A stretch of DNA of 64,000 bases, from contig NZ_BONI01000043.1 of the NCBI RefSeq assembly GCF_016862635.1, positions 1 through 64,000 of the forward strand. Direction: 5' to 3'. A program made the translations under genes and the position numbers. Within the stretch, counting starts at the first letter, position 1; the number at the start of each line of letters is the position of its first letter. Positions 23,801 through 32,614 of this stretch are shown in pieces. The notes under the pieces were generated by a model. It worked only from the letters and a program-made list of their open reading frames with translations, did no database searches and was not told the origin of the DNA. Source of the DNA: Catellatospora coxensis (GTDB lineage: Bacteria; Actinomycetota; Actinomycetes; Mycobacteriales; Micromonosporaceae).

Positions 23801-25228
23801 CTAGCGGGCGACGAAGCGGCCCGACGGGGCGCCGACGACGACTCCGTCACGGTAGGCGAGGCGGCCGCCGACGACGGTGGCGACCGGCCAGCCCTTGACC
23901 TTGTGGCCCTCGAAGGGGCAGTGGTCCTGGCCGGACAGCAGGAGGTCGGTGGTGACCTCCTGCTCCAGGTCGGGGTCCACGATGGTCAGGTCGGCGTCCA
24001 TGCCGACCATCAGGCTGCCCTTGCGCCCGGCCAGGCCGTACGCGCGGGCGGGGTTGCCGGCGGCGAGTTCGGCGACGCGCTGGGCGGACAGGCCGCGCTT
24101 GTGCATGCCCTCGCTGAGCAGGATCGGGTACAGCAGCGCGGTGCCGCCGAAGCCGGGCAGCGCGGGCCACAGCGCGTCGCCCTTGTTCTCCTCCAGGCAG
24201 CAGGCGTGGTCGGAGGCGACCCAGTCCACGGTGCCGTCCAGTACCGCGGCCCACAGCGCCTCGGTGTCGGACACGGCGCGGATCGGCGGGTTGACCTTCG
24301 CGCCGAGGCCGCCCTTGCGGTCCAGGCTCTCGTGGTCCAGGCACAGGTGGTGCAGGGTGACCTCGCAGCGCAGGTCGAGGCGCTTGGTGGCCTTGGCGGC
24401 GGCCGCCGCGGCGATCGCCTCGGCCGACGACAGGTGCAGCAGGTTCACGGGGCAGCCGGTCGCGCCGGCCAGGGTCGTCGCCTCGCCGATGGCGACCTGC
24501 TCGGTCAGCGGCGGGCGGGCGTCGGAGTACGCCTTCAGGGTCTGCGGGTCGCCCGCGGCCCGGACCCGGTCGATGAACAGCCGCATCAGCTCGGCCTGCT
24601 CGCAGTGCAGCGACAGCGAGACCCGGCGGCCGTCGCGCTGGTTGGCGGCGACCGCCTCCATGATCTGGTACAGGTGGCCGAGGTCGTACTCGTCGCTCAT
24701 GGTGAACGACTTGGCGTCGCGGGAGTCGGCGGACAGGTTGAAGCCCTTGTAGAACATGTAGTACTTGAACGAGCTGACGCCGTGCTCGTCGATCAGCGCG
24801 GGGACCTCGCCGACCTGGGCGGTGTCCATCGGCGCGAGGTGGAAGCCGTAGTCGGTCCAGGCGTGCCCGGCGACCGCGTCGAGCACCTGCGGGAAGATCT
24901 CGCCGTACGGGCCGGTGCGGTTGAGGTAGTGCTGGCCGGTGCGGAAGTAGGACAGCACCGTGGTCACGCCGCCGACCAGCGAGGAGCGGGTCTCCTCGGC
25001 GGCGTCGAGCGCCAGGTCGCGGTAGATGCCCAGGTGGTAGTGGGCGTCGACGGCCCCGGGGAAGACCAGCCGGCCCTGCGCCGACAGCACCTCGTCGGCC
25101 GCGGCCGGGTCGAGGTCGTCGCCGATCGACACGATCTTCCCATCGCGTACGGCGAGATCTGCGCGTACCGTGCCGACATACGGCAGCACCAGCGTGCCGT
25201 CCTTGACCAGCAGATCGTATCGTGCCAT
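23801..25228 (-). CDS. Dihydropyrimidinase/hydantoinase-family cyclic imide hydrolase
   Basis: 475 residues. All binuclear metal ligands of the hydantoinase family are present: His63 and His65 (DAHYH), carboxylated Lys155 (SSFKYYMFY), His208 (LSLHCE), His265 (LLHLSS) and Asp340 (ASDHAC). The family opens six- or five-membered cyclic amides: dihydropyrimidines, hydantoins, allantoin or cyclic imides. No other pyrimidine- or purine-catabolic gene is nearby, whereas half-amide hydrolases, CoA-transferases and a maleate-isomerase-type enzyme are, so an imidase role is favoured (inference). GGGAGGA precedes the ATG; divergent from the CoA-transferase operon across operator D. Confidence 0.88.
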   Translation of the reverse strand: MARYDLLVKDGTLVLPYVGTVRADLAVRDGKIVSIGDDLDPAAADEVLSAQGRLVFPGAVDAHYHLGIYRDLALDAAEETRSSLVGGVTTVLSYFRTGQHYLNRTGPYGEIFPQVLDAVAGHAWTDYGFHLAPMDTAQVGEVPALIDEHGVSSFKYYMFYKGFNLSADSRDAKSFTMSDEYDLGHLYQIMEAVAANQRDGRRVSLSLHCEQAELMRLFIDRVRAAGDPQTLKAYSDARPPLTEQVAIGEATTLAGATGCPVNLLHLSSAEAIAAAAAAKATKRLDLRCEVTLHHLCLDHESLDRKGGLGAKVNPPIRAVSDTEALWAAVLDGTVDWVASDHACCLEENKGDALWPALPGFGGTALLYPILLSEGMHKRGLSAQRVAELAAGNPARAYGLAGRKGSLMVGMDADLTIVDPDLEQEVTTDLLLSGQDHCPFEGHKVKGWPVATVVGGRLAYRDGVVVGAPSGRFVAR

Positions 25229-25248
25229 GGCGATCCTCCCAGGGGTGC

Positions 25249-25275
25249 GTTTCGCACACTGTAACGAGGTTTCCT
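25249..25275. promoter_or_regulatory. IclR-type operator D
   Basis: GTTTCGCACACTGTAAC (25249-25265), extended to GAGGTTTCC at 25267-25275, which is the reverse of the GGAAAC half-site of operators A-C. It is between the divergent imidase and CoA-transferase genes. Confidence 0.6.
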
Positions 25276-25293
25276 TTTTGAGGGTAGGGCGTG

Positions 25294-25299
25294 TACGGT
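25294..25299 (+). promoter_or_regulatory. Leaderless -10 element (TACGGT)
   Basis: TACGGT plus six bases to the ATG at 25306; it decides for this start over the GTG at 25291. Confidence 0.5.
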
Positions 25300-25305
25300 T
25301 CCCCC

Positions 25306-26502
25306 ATGCCGCCCGCCGCCCTGTCCGGCGTCACCGTCGTCGACGCCGCGACCCTCTTCGCCGGCCCCCTGGCCGCCACGATCCTCGGTGACTACGGCGC
25401 GGACGTGATCAAGATCGAGCACCCGGCGAAGGGCGACCCGTCCCGCGGCCACGGCCCGTCCCGCGACGGGGTGCCGCTGTGGTGGACCATGCTGGGCCGC
25501 AACAAGCAGACCGTCACCCTCGACCTCGGCCGCGCCGAGGGAGCCGAGCTGGCCAAGCGGCTGCTCGCCGACGCCGACGTGCTCATCGAGAACTTCCGGC
25601 CCGGCACCCTGGAGCGCTGGGGCCTGTCCCCCGAGGCGCTGCACGAGGTCAACCCGCGCCTGATCATCGCCCGGGTCACCGCGTTCGGCCAGCACGGCCC
25701 GTACGCGCACCGGCCCGGGTTCGGCACGCTCGCCGAGGCGATGAGCGGCTTCGCTGCGATCACGGGCGCACCCGACGGGCCGCCGACGTTGCCGCCGTTC
25801 GGGCTGGCGGATGGCATCTCCGCGCTGACCTGCGCACAGGCGGTGCTGACCGCGCTCTACCACCGCGACGCGCGCGGCGGGACCGGGCAGGTCATCGACC
25901 TGGCCATCGTCGAGCCGATGCTCACCGTGCTGGGCATGCAGGCCATGGCGTACGACCAGCTCGGGCTCGTGCAGCAGCGCACCGGCAACCGGTCGGTCAA
26001 CAACGCGCCGCGCAACACCTACCGCACCCGCGACGGCCGCTGGGTGGCCGTGTCCACCAGCGCCCAGGCCATCGCCGAACGGGTCATGCACCTGGTCGGG
26101 CACCCCGAGGTGATCGCCGAACCGTGGTTCGCGACCGGCGCGGGCCGCGCCGCGCACGCCGACGAGCTGGACGCCCACGTCGGCGGCTGGATCGCCGACC
26201 GCGACCTGGCCGAGGTGACCGACGCGTTCGACGAGGCGCAGGCCGCGGTCGCCCCGATCTACGACATCACCGACGTCTTCGCCGACCCGCAGTTCGCCGC
26301 CCTGGACTCGATCACCACGGTCGAGGACCCGATGCTCGGGCCGCTGCGTATGCCCAACGTGCTCTACCGCATGTCGCAGACCCCCGGCCGGATCGGCTGG
26401 ACGGGGCGGCCGCGGGGAGCCGACAACGACACCGTCTACCGCGAGCGGCTCGGCCTGACCGAGGACGAGCTGACCGCGCTGCGCGACACGGGAGTGATCT
26501 GA
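25306..26502 (+). CDS. CaiB/BaiF class III CoA-transferase
   Basis: 398 residues. Family signatures: GPLAATILGDYGADVIKIEHPAKGD (N-terminal split motif), NKQTVTLDL, ENFRPGTLERWGL, and catalytic Asp in GQVIDLAIVEP. Transfers CoA between organic acids. It begins a three-gene operon with a TGATG overlap to the cyclase gene. Its partner at 20591 is similar in length and layout but not a close duplicate, so the two may act on different steps. Confidence 0.9.
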   Translation: MPPAALSGVTVVDAATLFAGPLAATILGDYGADVIKIEHPAKGDPSRGHGPSRDGVPLWWTMLGRNKQTVTLDLGRAEGAELAKRLLADADVLIENFRPGTLERWGLSPEALHEVNPRLIIARVTAFGQHGPYAHRPGFGTLAEAMSGFAAITGAPDGPPTLPPFGLADGISALTCAQAVLTALYHRDARGGTGQVIDLAIVEPMLTVLGMQAMAYDQLGLVQQRTGNRSVNNAPRNTYRTRDGRWVAVSTSAQAIAERVMHLVGHPEVIAEPWFATGAGRAAHADELDAHVGGWIADRDLAEVTDAFDEAQAAVAPIYDITDVFADPQFAALDSITTVEDPMLGPLRMPNVLYRMSQTPGRIGWTGRPRGADNDTVYRERLGLTEDELTALRDTGVI

Positions 26503-27368
26503 TGCAGGGCCTCGACCAGGACCGGCACGCACTGCTGCCCGCCCCGAGCGGCCGACCCGCCCTGAACGGCGCGATCAAGCCATGGGAGGCGGTACGCGGG
26601 CGGCAGGTGATCGACCTGGCGCAGCCGATGCGGCGCGGCATGCCGCAGTCGCCGAACCACCCGCCGTTCCGGATGGCTCTCGAACGCCGGCACGGCGACA
26701 TGATGCGCCCCGACGGCGGCTCGGCCGCCAACGAGCTGATCGTCACCGGCGGCCACGTCGGCACGCATGTCGACGCGCTGTCGCACGTGTCGCAGGACGG
26801 CCTGCTGCACGGCGGCCGCCCCGCCGGACCGCTGCAGTCCCACCAGGGCTTCAGCGACCTCGGCATCGACACGTTCCCGCCGTACCTGGGCCGGGCCGTG
26901 GTGCTCGACGTGGCCCGCGCGCACGGCGTGGACGTGCTGCCCGCCGGGTACGCGATCACGCCCGAGGACCTCGACCGCGCCGCCGCCGGCCTGACCCTGG
27001 CCCCCGGCGAGGTGATCCTCATCGGCACCGGCTGGTCGCGGCGCTGGTCCGAACACGACGCCTTCATCGGCTCCCGCGACGGCACCCCCGGCCCGGACGA
27101 GGCGGCCGCCCGCTGGCTGGCCGCCCACTCCCCCGCCGCCGTCGGCGCGGAGACCATCGCCTTCGAGCACATCCCCGCCGGGCGCGGCCACGCCGTGCTG
27201 CCCGCGCACCGGGTGCTGCTGGTCGAGCACGGCGTGCACATCATCGAGACGATGAACCTGGACCCGCTGCTGGCCACCGGCGCCCGCGAGATCCTGCTCG
27301 TGCTCAACCCGCTCCCGCTGGTCGGCGCGACCGGCGCCCCGGTCCGCCCGCTGGCCGTGCTCGCATGA
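26502..27368 (+). CDS. Cyclase family protein (kynurenine-formamidase fold)
   Basis: 288 residues. Metal-binding signature GGHVGTHVDALSH (HxGTHxDxxxH) at about 84-96, and a later EHIPAGRGHAVLPAH segment supply the binuclear metal site of the cyclase/formamidase family. Members hydrolyse N-formyl or amide/lactone bonds or close rings. Coupled on both sides (TGATG with the CoA-transferase; ATGA with MmgE/PrpD). Substrate unknown; a lactone or amide derived from imide breakdown is plausible. Confidence 0.88.
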   Translation: MQGLDQDRHALLPAPSGRPALNGAIKPWEAVRGRQVIDLAQPMRRGMPQSPNHPPFRMALERRHGDMMRPDGGSAANELIVTGGHVGTHVDALSHVSQDGLLHGGRPAGPLQSHQGFSDLGIDTFPPYLGRAVVLDVARAHGVDVLPAGYAITPEDLDRAAAGLTLAPGEVILIGTGWSRRWSEHDAFIGSRDGTPGPDEAAARWLAAHSPAAVGAETIAFEHIPAGRGHAVLPAHRVLLVEHGVHIIETMNLDPLLATGAREILLVLNPLPLVGATGAPVRPLAVLA

Positions 27369-28852
27369 CCGCCGTTCCGACCGCCACCGGGGCGGATGAC
27401 GCCGCCGCCCGCTCCAGCGCCACCGGATCCGCCGGAACCGGCCGGCGCGGCGACGCCACGGGCGGGGTGGCGCCCGTCTCCGCCGACCGGGCTGTGGCAC
27501 AGCTCGCCGAGTTCGCCGTGGGCTGCCGCGGCGGTGCGATCCCGGACGGGGTGCCGGAGCGCATCCTGGACATCCTCGGGCTGGCGCTGGCGGCGCAGGA
27601 CGATCCCGCGGTGCGGGCCGTGCTCGCGTCGGTGCGCCGCTGGGGCGGCACACCCGAGGCGACCGTGATCGGCGCGGGCGACCGGCTGCCCGCGCCCGCC
27701 GCCGCGCTGGTCAACGGGGTCATGGCGCACGCGCTCGACTTCGACGACACGCACCTGCCGTCGGTGCTGCACCCCAGCGCGGGTATCGTGCCCGCCGCGC
27801 TGGCCGCCGCCGAGGCCACCGGCGCGGACGGCCCGTCACTGGTCCGCGCCGTCGCCGCCGGGATCGAGATCTGCAACCGGCTCGGCATGGCCGCGTACGA
27901 CCGGGAGCTGCGCAACTCCGTGTTCTTCGAGCGCGGCCTGCACGCCACGTCGATCTGCGGCACGATCGGCGGGGCCGCCGCGGCGGGGCTGCTGTACGGG
28001 TTGGACGCGGCCGGGATCGCGCACGCGATGGGCATCGCCGCGTCCATGGGCGCGGGGCTGATCGAGGCCAACCGCACCGGCGGCACGGTCAAGAAGACGC
28101 ACTGCGGCTGGGCGGCGCACGCCGGGGTCAGCGCGGCCGTGTTCGCCGCCGACGGGCTCACCGGCCCGCCGACGGTGCTGGAGGGGCGCTTCGGCTTCTT
28201 CGCCGCGTACACCTCGGGGGTCTTCGACGCCGACGCCCTGCTCGGCGGCCTCGGTGAGCGCTGGGAGCTGTCGCGGACCGTCTACAAGCCCTACCCGACC
28301 AACCACTTCACGCACCCCGGCATCGACTGCGCGCTCGCGCTGCGGGCCGCCGGGCTGCGCGCCGCCGACGTCGCCTCGATCGAGCTGGGCGTGGCCGCCC
28401 CCGTGCTGCGCACCATCGCCGAGCCCGCCGCCGACAAGGCCCGGCCGCAGACGGCGTACCACGGCAAGTTCTCGGGCCCCTACACCGTCGCGACGGCGCT
28501 GCTCGGCGGCGGCGGGCTCGGCGTGGGCACGGCCGACTTCGAACGGCTGGACGACGAAGTGCTCGCTCTCGCGGCCCGGGTGACCTGCGTGCCCGACGAA
28601 CGCGCCACCGAGATCTTCCCGAACGCGTTCGCCGCCGTGCTGCGCGTGCGCACCGTGGACGGCCGCGTGCTGGAGCACCGGGTCGACGCCTCGCGCGGCA
28701 GCGCGGCCCACCCGCTGCACGCCGACGACCTCGACCTCAAGTTCCGGCTGAACGCCGCCGGCCTGTCCGCCGAGCAGGCCGCAGCGGTGTCGGCGGCCGC
28801 CCGCTCGCTGCGCCCGGCCGCCGAACTGGTGGCGCTGACACGCTGCCGCTGA
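27365..28852 (+). CDS. MmgE/PrpD family protein
   Basis: 495 residues with an Ala/Thr/Gly-rich N-terminal extension of about 35 residues before the family fold. Typical features: ALVNGVMAHALDFDDTH (residues about 115-131), HPSAGIVPAALA, GLHATSICGTIGGAAAAG, KTHCGWAAHAG and KPYPTNHFTHPGIDCAL. The family includes 2-methylcitrate dehydratase and cis-aconitate decarboxylase-type enzymes that act on branched tricarboxylates. As the last gene in the CoA-transferase/cyclase operon it probably dehydrates or decarboxylates a branched di- or tricarboxylate. Confidence 0.88.
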   Translation: MTAVPTATGADDAAARSSATGSAGTGRRGDATGGVAPVSADRAVAQLAEFAVGCRGGAIPDGVPERILDILGLALAAQDDPAVRAVLASVRRWGGTPEATVIGAGDRLPAPAAALVNGVMAHALDFDDTHLPSVLHPSAGIVPAALAAAEATGADGPSLVRAVAAGIEICNRLGMAAYDRELRNSVFFERGLHATSICGTIGGAAAAGLLYGLDAAGIAHAMGIAASMGAGLIEANRTGGTVKKTHCGWAAHAGVSAAVFAADGLTGPPTVLEGRFGFFAAYTSGVFDADALLGGLGERWELSRTVYKPYPTNHFTHPGIDCALALRAAGLRAADVASIELGVAAPVLRTIAEPAADKARPQTAYHGKFSGPYTVATALLGGGGLGVGTADFERLDDEVLALAARVTCVPDERATEIFPNAFAAVLRVRTVDGRVLEHRVDASRGSAAHPLHADDLDLKFRLNAAGLSAEQAAAVSAAARSLRPAAELVALTRCR

Positions 28853-28861
28853 CCGGGCCGG

Positions 28862-29119
28862 TCACGGCCAGACGTCGGTGGGCAGCGGCCGGGGCAGGTG
28901 CGGGTTGCCGGTGGCGGTGAAGGCCGGTTCGCGGCCGGCGCGAGCGGCGGACTCGAAGTCGGCGAGCGTGCCGAACGCCCACCTGCCGAGCAGCAGGATC
29001 GCGGTCAGGTTCACCAGCGCCATCAGCGCCATCGCGACGTCGGCGAGCGCCCAGACCGGCTCCAGGGCCACCGCCGAGCCGATGGCGACCGCCGCCAGCG
29101 CCACGATCCGGAACGATTG
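28862..29119 (-). pseudogene. C-terminal remnant of an AGCS alanine/glycine:cation symporter
   Basis: About 85 codons: FRIVALAAVAIGSAVAL, EPVWALADVAMALMALVNL, TAILLLGRWAFG, then a hydrophilic tail ending PRPLPTDVWP. This is the last membrane pair and cytoplasmic tail of the sodium:alanine symporter family (W.LAD..M.LM.L.NL.A..LL). The frame is closed upstream by TGA at 29120-29122 and the other roughly 400 residues are missing. A GTG at 29104 could start translation but no ribosome site is seen. It abuts the repeat at 29156. The rest of the 380-bp gap to 29232 holds only that hairpin. Confidence 0.7.
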
Positions 29120-29155
29120 TCAGCCCCTCGGACCAGCCAAAACCCCCAAACCACG

Positions 29156-29205
29156 AAGGAAGGGCACCTTCTTATCGTTCTCCGTTGTAGAAGGTGCCCT
29201 TCTTA
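29156..29205. repeat. Palindromic repeat family 2, copy b
   Basis: Arms AAGGAAGGGCACCTTC (29156-29171) and GAAGGTGCCCTTCTTA (29190-29205). Loop sequence conserved with copy a in inverted orientation. Confidence 0.75.
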
Positions 29206-29231
29206 TCAGGATCTGCGGCCTGACCTGGGGA

Positions 29232-30695
29232 TCAGCGCCAGAACCAGACCTGGTTGGCCTGCGGCCCCGGCCCGCAGGCCCACAGAATGGTGGTGGTGCC
29301 GTTGGCCGTGCCCCACGCGTCGGCGTCGAGGCACTTGCCCGACGCCGGGTTGACCATGTTGCCGTTCGGCTGCATGATCCACTGCTGCGCCGAGTTGTTC
29401 AGGCAGGTCCACAGCCGCACCACGGCCCCGTCGGCGGTGCTCGCGCCCGCCACGTCCAGGCACTTGCCCGAGTTCGGGTTGACCAGCGTGTTGCCGACCT
29501 GCCGCCACTGCTGCGCCGGGTTGTTCAGGCAGTCCCACAGCTGCGTCTTGGTGCCGTCCTCGGTACGCCCGCCGGACACGTCCAGGCAGCGGCCCGACAC
29601 CGGGTTCACGATCGACCGCGCGGGCGCGCCCCCGCCGCGGATCAGGAACAGGTTGTCCGCGACGTTGAAGTTGTTCGCCAGGTACGACCCGGTCGCCGGG
29701 TTGGTGCTGTAGTAGTCGTCGTGCCGGCAGTCCAGCCGCTGGTCGTGGGCCCGGTCGCCGCAGACGAACCGCATCGGCGGGTGGTTCGGCTCGTCCGAGT
29801 AGCACATGACGTCCCACTCGTCGGTGCAGTGCGCGCCGCCGGACGCGTTGGGGGCGTTGTTGTTCACCGCGCCGAGGTTGTGCCCCAGCTCGTGGCTGGC
29901 CACCGCGGCCGTCCAGCAGCCGTTGTCGGAGCGGCCGTACTCCGGCCCGAAGTTGGACCGGTTGTCGTCGGTCTTGCGGGTGTCCCCGGCGAAGCCGCCG
30001 ATGCCGCAGTACACGTTCGCCTCGACCAGCATCACGTACTTGCGGTCGGTGCGGTTGTAGCCCGCCGCCCGCACCGCGTTGACGCTGGCCCCGAACTCGT
30101 TCAGGGCCGACTGGGCGACCTGCACGCGGCGCACCACGGGACGGCACGCGCCGTTGACGTTCTCGGTGACGAAGCGGATGTGCCGCTCGCCGCCGGTCTC
30201 CCGGGCGCTCTCGTTGTAGATGACGTCCATACCCTCGGCGAGGGTGCGGAACGTCTCCTTGTACTGGTCGTACCGGTTGGTGGTGCCGTGCACGTAGAGC
30301 ACCTCGACGCGGCGGCCGGACACCCCGTCGCCCTCGCAGACGGCCAGCGCCGCGGGCGCGGACAGGGCCTGGGTGGCGGGGATGCGCCGGTTCACGGCCA
30401 GGCCCGCGGGAGGCGCGTCCGGGCCGTGGGTGCACATCAGCGGGGTGACCGCGACGACGCGCATGCCGCCGACGCAGGGGCCGCTCGTGTCCGCCGCGAG
30501 TCCCTTGTAGACGAGGCCGCGGTCGGGCTCGTCGGCGGGCAGGACGATCGGCTTGGCGTCCGCGCCGAACGCCCGGAACTCCGGGGCGGGGTCGGCGGGG
30601 CGGGCGGTGGCCGAGCCGGTCAGCACGCCTGCCAGCAGGAGCAGGGTCGCGCCGGCGATGGACATGGCACGACCGCCGGGATGGGACAGAGCCAT
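29232..30695 (-). CDS. Secreted zinc metalloprotease with C-terminal ricin-B lectin domain
   Basis: 487 residues. Signal peptide about 1-32. The catalytic region (about 110-345) has HELGHNLGAVNN, a HExxHxxG zinc site, followed by DVMCYSD, which looks like a Met-turn, so it is metzincin-like. The last residue of the long zinc motif is Asn-rich rather than His. After that a ricin-B trefoil (about 365-487) repeats CLDVSGG, LWDCLNNPAQQW and SGKCLDVAG, sugar-binding QxW units. It is exported and probably binds polysaccharide while cutting protein. A promoter element shared with the gene at 33405 lies about 70 bp upstream. Confidence 0.85.
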   Translation of the reverse strand: MALSHPGGRAMSIAGATLLLLAGVLTGSATARPADPAPEFRAFGADAKPIVLPADEPDRGLVYKGLAADTSGPCVGGMRVVAVTPLMCTHGPDAPPAGLAVNRRIPATQALSAPAALAVCEGDGVSGRRVEVLYVHGTTNRYDQYKETFRTLAEGMDVIYNESARETGGERHIRFVTENVNGACRPVVRRVQVAQSALNEFGASVNAVRAAGYNRTDRKYVMLVEANVYCGIGGFAGDTRKTDDNRSNFGPEYGRSDNGCWTAAVASHELGHNLGAVNNNAPNASGGAHCTDEWDVMCYSDEPNHPPMRFVCGDRAHDQRLDCRHDDYYSTNPATGSYLANNFNVADNLFLIRGGGAPARSIVNPVSGRCLDVSGGRTEDGTKTQLWDCLNNPAQQWRQVGNTLVNPNSGKCLDVAGASTADGAVVRLWTCLNNSAQQWIMQPNGNMVNPASGKCLDADAWGTANGTTTILWACGPGPQANQVWFWR

Positions 30696-30760
30696 GGGCG
30701 TGGCTCCTCTCGGGAGTGGATGGAGCCCGCAAGCTATCCACCACCCGGGTATGGAGTCGA

Positions 30761-30776
30761 CAGTTTTCGATACTCG
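30761..30776 (-). promoter_or_regulatory. Shared upstream element of ricin-B genes, copy 1
   Basis: CAGTTTTCGATACTCG (plus strand) corresponds to GGTTTTCGATACCCG at 35098. In both cases a minus-strand -10-like TAGCYT lies about 30 bp closer to the gene (GCTAT at 30733 and 35068). Probably a regulator site. Confidence 0.5.
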
Positions 30777-30846
30777 TAGGCGGTGCTGGACCGGACCGGC
30801 CGGACGGGCGAGGATGTGCGGCAGCGCCCCACGAGGAGGACCACCG

Positions 30847-31530
30847 ATGGCACGACTGCACCTGACCGGAAGCACCCACGAGTACGGCGACGTGTTCACG
30901 TACCGCTTCCGCCCGCAGGGCACGCTGTCCTTCCAGCCCGGCGAGTACGGGCACCTGTTCTTCCCGCAGCTGCTGCGCCGGTTCGCCAAGCCGGTGCGGG
31001 AGATCTCGTTCGCCTCCGCGCCCGGCGACGACGAGGTGTGGTTCACCCTCGACCACAGCTCCGGGTCACCGTTCCAGGAGCACTTCCGCTCGCTGGCCCC
31101 CGGTGCGGCGATGCAGGTCTTCGGCATCGGCGGCCACCTGAAGCTGCCCGAGGACCCGGCCCGGCCGCTGGTGCTCGTCGGCGGCGGCATCGGGGTGACG
31201 CCGTTCCGCTCGATCCTGCGGCACCTGCGGGTGCACCAGCCGCAGACCCCGGTCGCGCTGGTCCACGCGGCACGCGGCGACTACCTGTACGGCGACGAGT
31301 TCGCGGCCATGCCGATCGCGTACCACCGGATCGGCCGGGCCGAGCTGGCCGACACCCTGGCCGCCGTCGGCGACGTGGAACCGCCCGCGGAATACCTGGT
31401 GGCGGGCTCGGACGCGTTCATCTCCGGCGCGGTCGAGCACCTGCGGAACGCGGGCGTGCCGAACGACACCATCCAGACCGACACCTTCAAGGGCCTGCAC
31501 GACGACGCCACCACGGCTGTCGCCCCCTGA
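30847..31530 (+). CDS. Ferredoxin-NADP reductase-like FAD/NAD oxidoreductase
   Basis: 227 residues. FNR fold without its own iron-sulphur domain: FAD motif REISFASAP (RxxS type), NAD-binding GGGIGVTPFRSILRHL, and the C-terminal YLVAGSDAFISG..EHL. It passes electrons from NAD(P)H to a ferredoxin, Rieske oxygenase or flavin. CGAGGAGGACC precedes the ATG. There is no dedicated ferredoxin gene nearby. It is a candidate reductase for the Rieske oxygenase or bilin-reductase-fold proteins at 50-54 kb; that link is inference. Confidence 0.85.
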   Translation: MARLHLTGSTHEYGDVFTYRFRPQGTLSFQPGEYGHLFFPQLLRRFAKPVREISFASAPGDDEVWFTLDHSSGSPFQEHFRSLAPGAAMQVFGIGGHLKLPEDPARPLVLVGGGIGVTPFRSILRHLRVHQPQTPVALVHAARGDYLYGDEFAAMPIAYHRIGRAELADTLAAVGDVEPPAEYLVAGSDAFISGAVEHLRNAGVPNDTIQTDTFKGLHDDATTAVAP

Positions 31531-31542
31531 CCACCCGGCCGG

Positions 31543-32481
31543 TCAGTCCTGGGTGAGGAGGCGGCGGGCGGAGCGGACGACGGCCTCGTCGACCAGGCGG
31601 CCGTGGGCGTCGAGGCATACGCCGGAGCCGTCGCGCAGGGCCTGCTCGTGCCGGGCCACCAGGTCGCGGGCGGCGGCCAGTTCCGGCTCCGCCGGTGTGA
31701 AGACCTCGTGCACGACCGGGAGCTGTGCCGGGTGGATGCAGGCCCGGCCGCGGAAGCCGAGGCGTTTCAGGGCCAGGGTCGAGGTGCGCAGGGCGTCGGG
31801 GTCGCGGAAGTTCACCGACACCGGCGCGACGGGCGGGGCGATGCCCGCCGCGGCGCAGGCCAGCACGGCCTGCGAGCGTACCCAGAGCAGTTCGCGCTCG
31901 TCCGGCCCGAGGGTGACGCCCAGGTCGGCGGCCAGATCGGCCTCGCCGAGCTGCAACCGGGCGACCCGCGGCCCACGGGCGATCGCCGGCGCGGCCAGCA
32001 CCGCCGCCGCCGACTCCAGCAGCGGCACGACCTTCGTCGCGCCCACCGCCAGTCCCGCCGCCCGTTCCAGCCCGGCCAGCACCTCGTCCAGCGCGGACAG
32101 CTGCTGCACCGTCTCGGTCTTGGCCACGCACAGCCCGGCCAGCCCCGGCCCGACCACGGCGGCCGCGTCGACGTGCCCCAGCTCCCCGGGGTTCACCCGT
32201 ACCCACACCCGGGGCCGTTCCCTGCCCGCGTCCGCACGGCCGGTCGCGGCGGAGATCGCTGTTTCAGGTCCGAAGCCGGGGTCCGGCCGCAGATTCTGAC
32301 CGGAAGCAGCGATCATGTCTGCCGCCCCGGTCAGGAACGCGGCCACGGCGGCCCGCGCGGCGTCCTTGCCGGCCGGGGGCACGGCGTCCTCGAGGTCGAC
32401 GATGAGGGCGTCCGCGCCGACGGTCAGCGCCTTGGCCAGCTTCGCCGGGCTGTCGCCGGGCACGTACAGGTAGGACCTCAT
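31543..32481 (-). CDS. HpcH/HpaI aldolase / CitE-like lyase with in-frame palindrome insert
   Basis: 312 residues. CitE motifs: MRSYLYVPGDSPAKLAKAL, GADALIVDLEDAVPP (metal Asp/Glu), RVWVRVNP, KVVPLLES, LQLGEADLAADLG, and GRACIHPAQLP. Family members cleave citramalyl-, malyl- or citryl-CoA-type esters. Residues about 57-77 (AASGQNLRPDPGFGPETAIS) interrupt the conserved path between the helix ending AAFL and RVWVRVNP; the DNA there is a palindrome (32254-32314). So the protein is longer here than usual. Divergent from the membrane gene at 32615 across operator G. Confidence 0.85.
   Translation of the reverse strand: MRSYLYVPGDSPAKLAKALTVGADALIVDLEDAVPPAGKDAARAAVAAFLTGAADMIAASGQNLRPDPGFGPETAISAATGRADAGRERPRVWVRVNPGELGHVDAAAVVGPGLAGLCVAKTETVQQLSALDEVLAGLERAAGLAVGATKVVPLLESAAAVLAAPAIARGPRVARLQLGEADLAADLGVTLGPDERELLWVRSQAVLACAAAGIAPPVAPVSVNFRDPDALRTSTLALKRLGFRGRACIHPAQLPVVHEVFTPAEPELAAARDLVARHEQALRDGSGVCLDAHGRLVDEAVVRSARRLLTQD
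32254..32314. repeat. Palindromic element inside the CitE-like gene
   Basis: Arms GATCGCTGTTTCAGGTC (32254-32270) and GACCGGAAGCAGCGATC (32298-32314) pair at 15 of 17 positions. The element keeps the reading frame and codes for an extra loop. Confidence 0.65.
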
Positions 32482-32580
32482 CCGGTCACCTGCTTGACGC
32501 CGCCCACGGCGGTGCCCGCAGAATCATTGCCGACCATGGGGCGACGCTAGCCATGCGTTGACCAGCCCGTCAAGGGGCTT

Positions 32581-32597
32581 GTTTCTCACAGCGGATC
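32581..32597. promoter_or_regulatory. IclR-type operator G (weaker)
   Basis: GTTTCTCACAGCGGATC matches operator F (GGTTCGCACAGTGGAAC) at 13 of 17 positions. It lies between the divergent CitE-like and membrane-protein genes. Confidence 0.4.
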
Positions 32598-32614
32598 AGT
32601 GTTTCCATAGCGCG

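Noticed and set aside
23801-25228. Reductive pyrimidine catabolism locus
   Set aside because: No dihydropyrimidine dehydrogenase or beta-ureidopropionase pair is adjacent; the operon context points to organic-acid CoA chemistry.
32558-32614. Upstream TTG start for the membrane protein at 32615
   Set aside because: It adds a polar leader that overlaps the operator-like box; the hydrophobic protein begins at the GTG.
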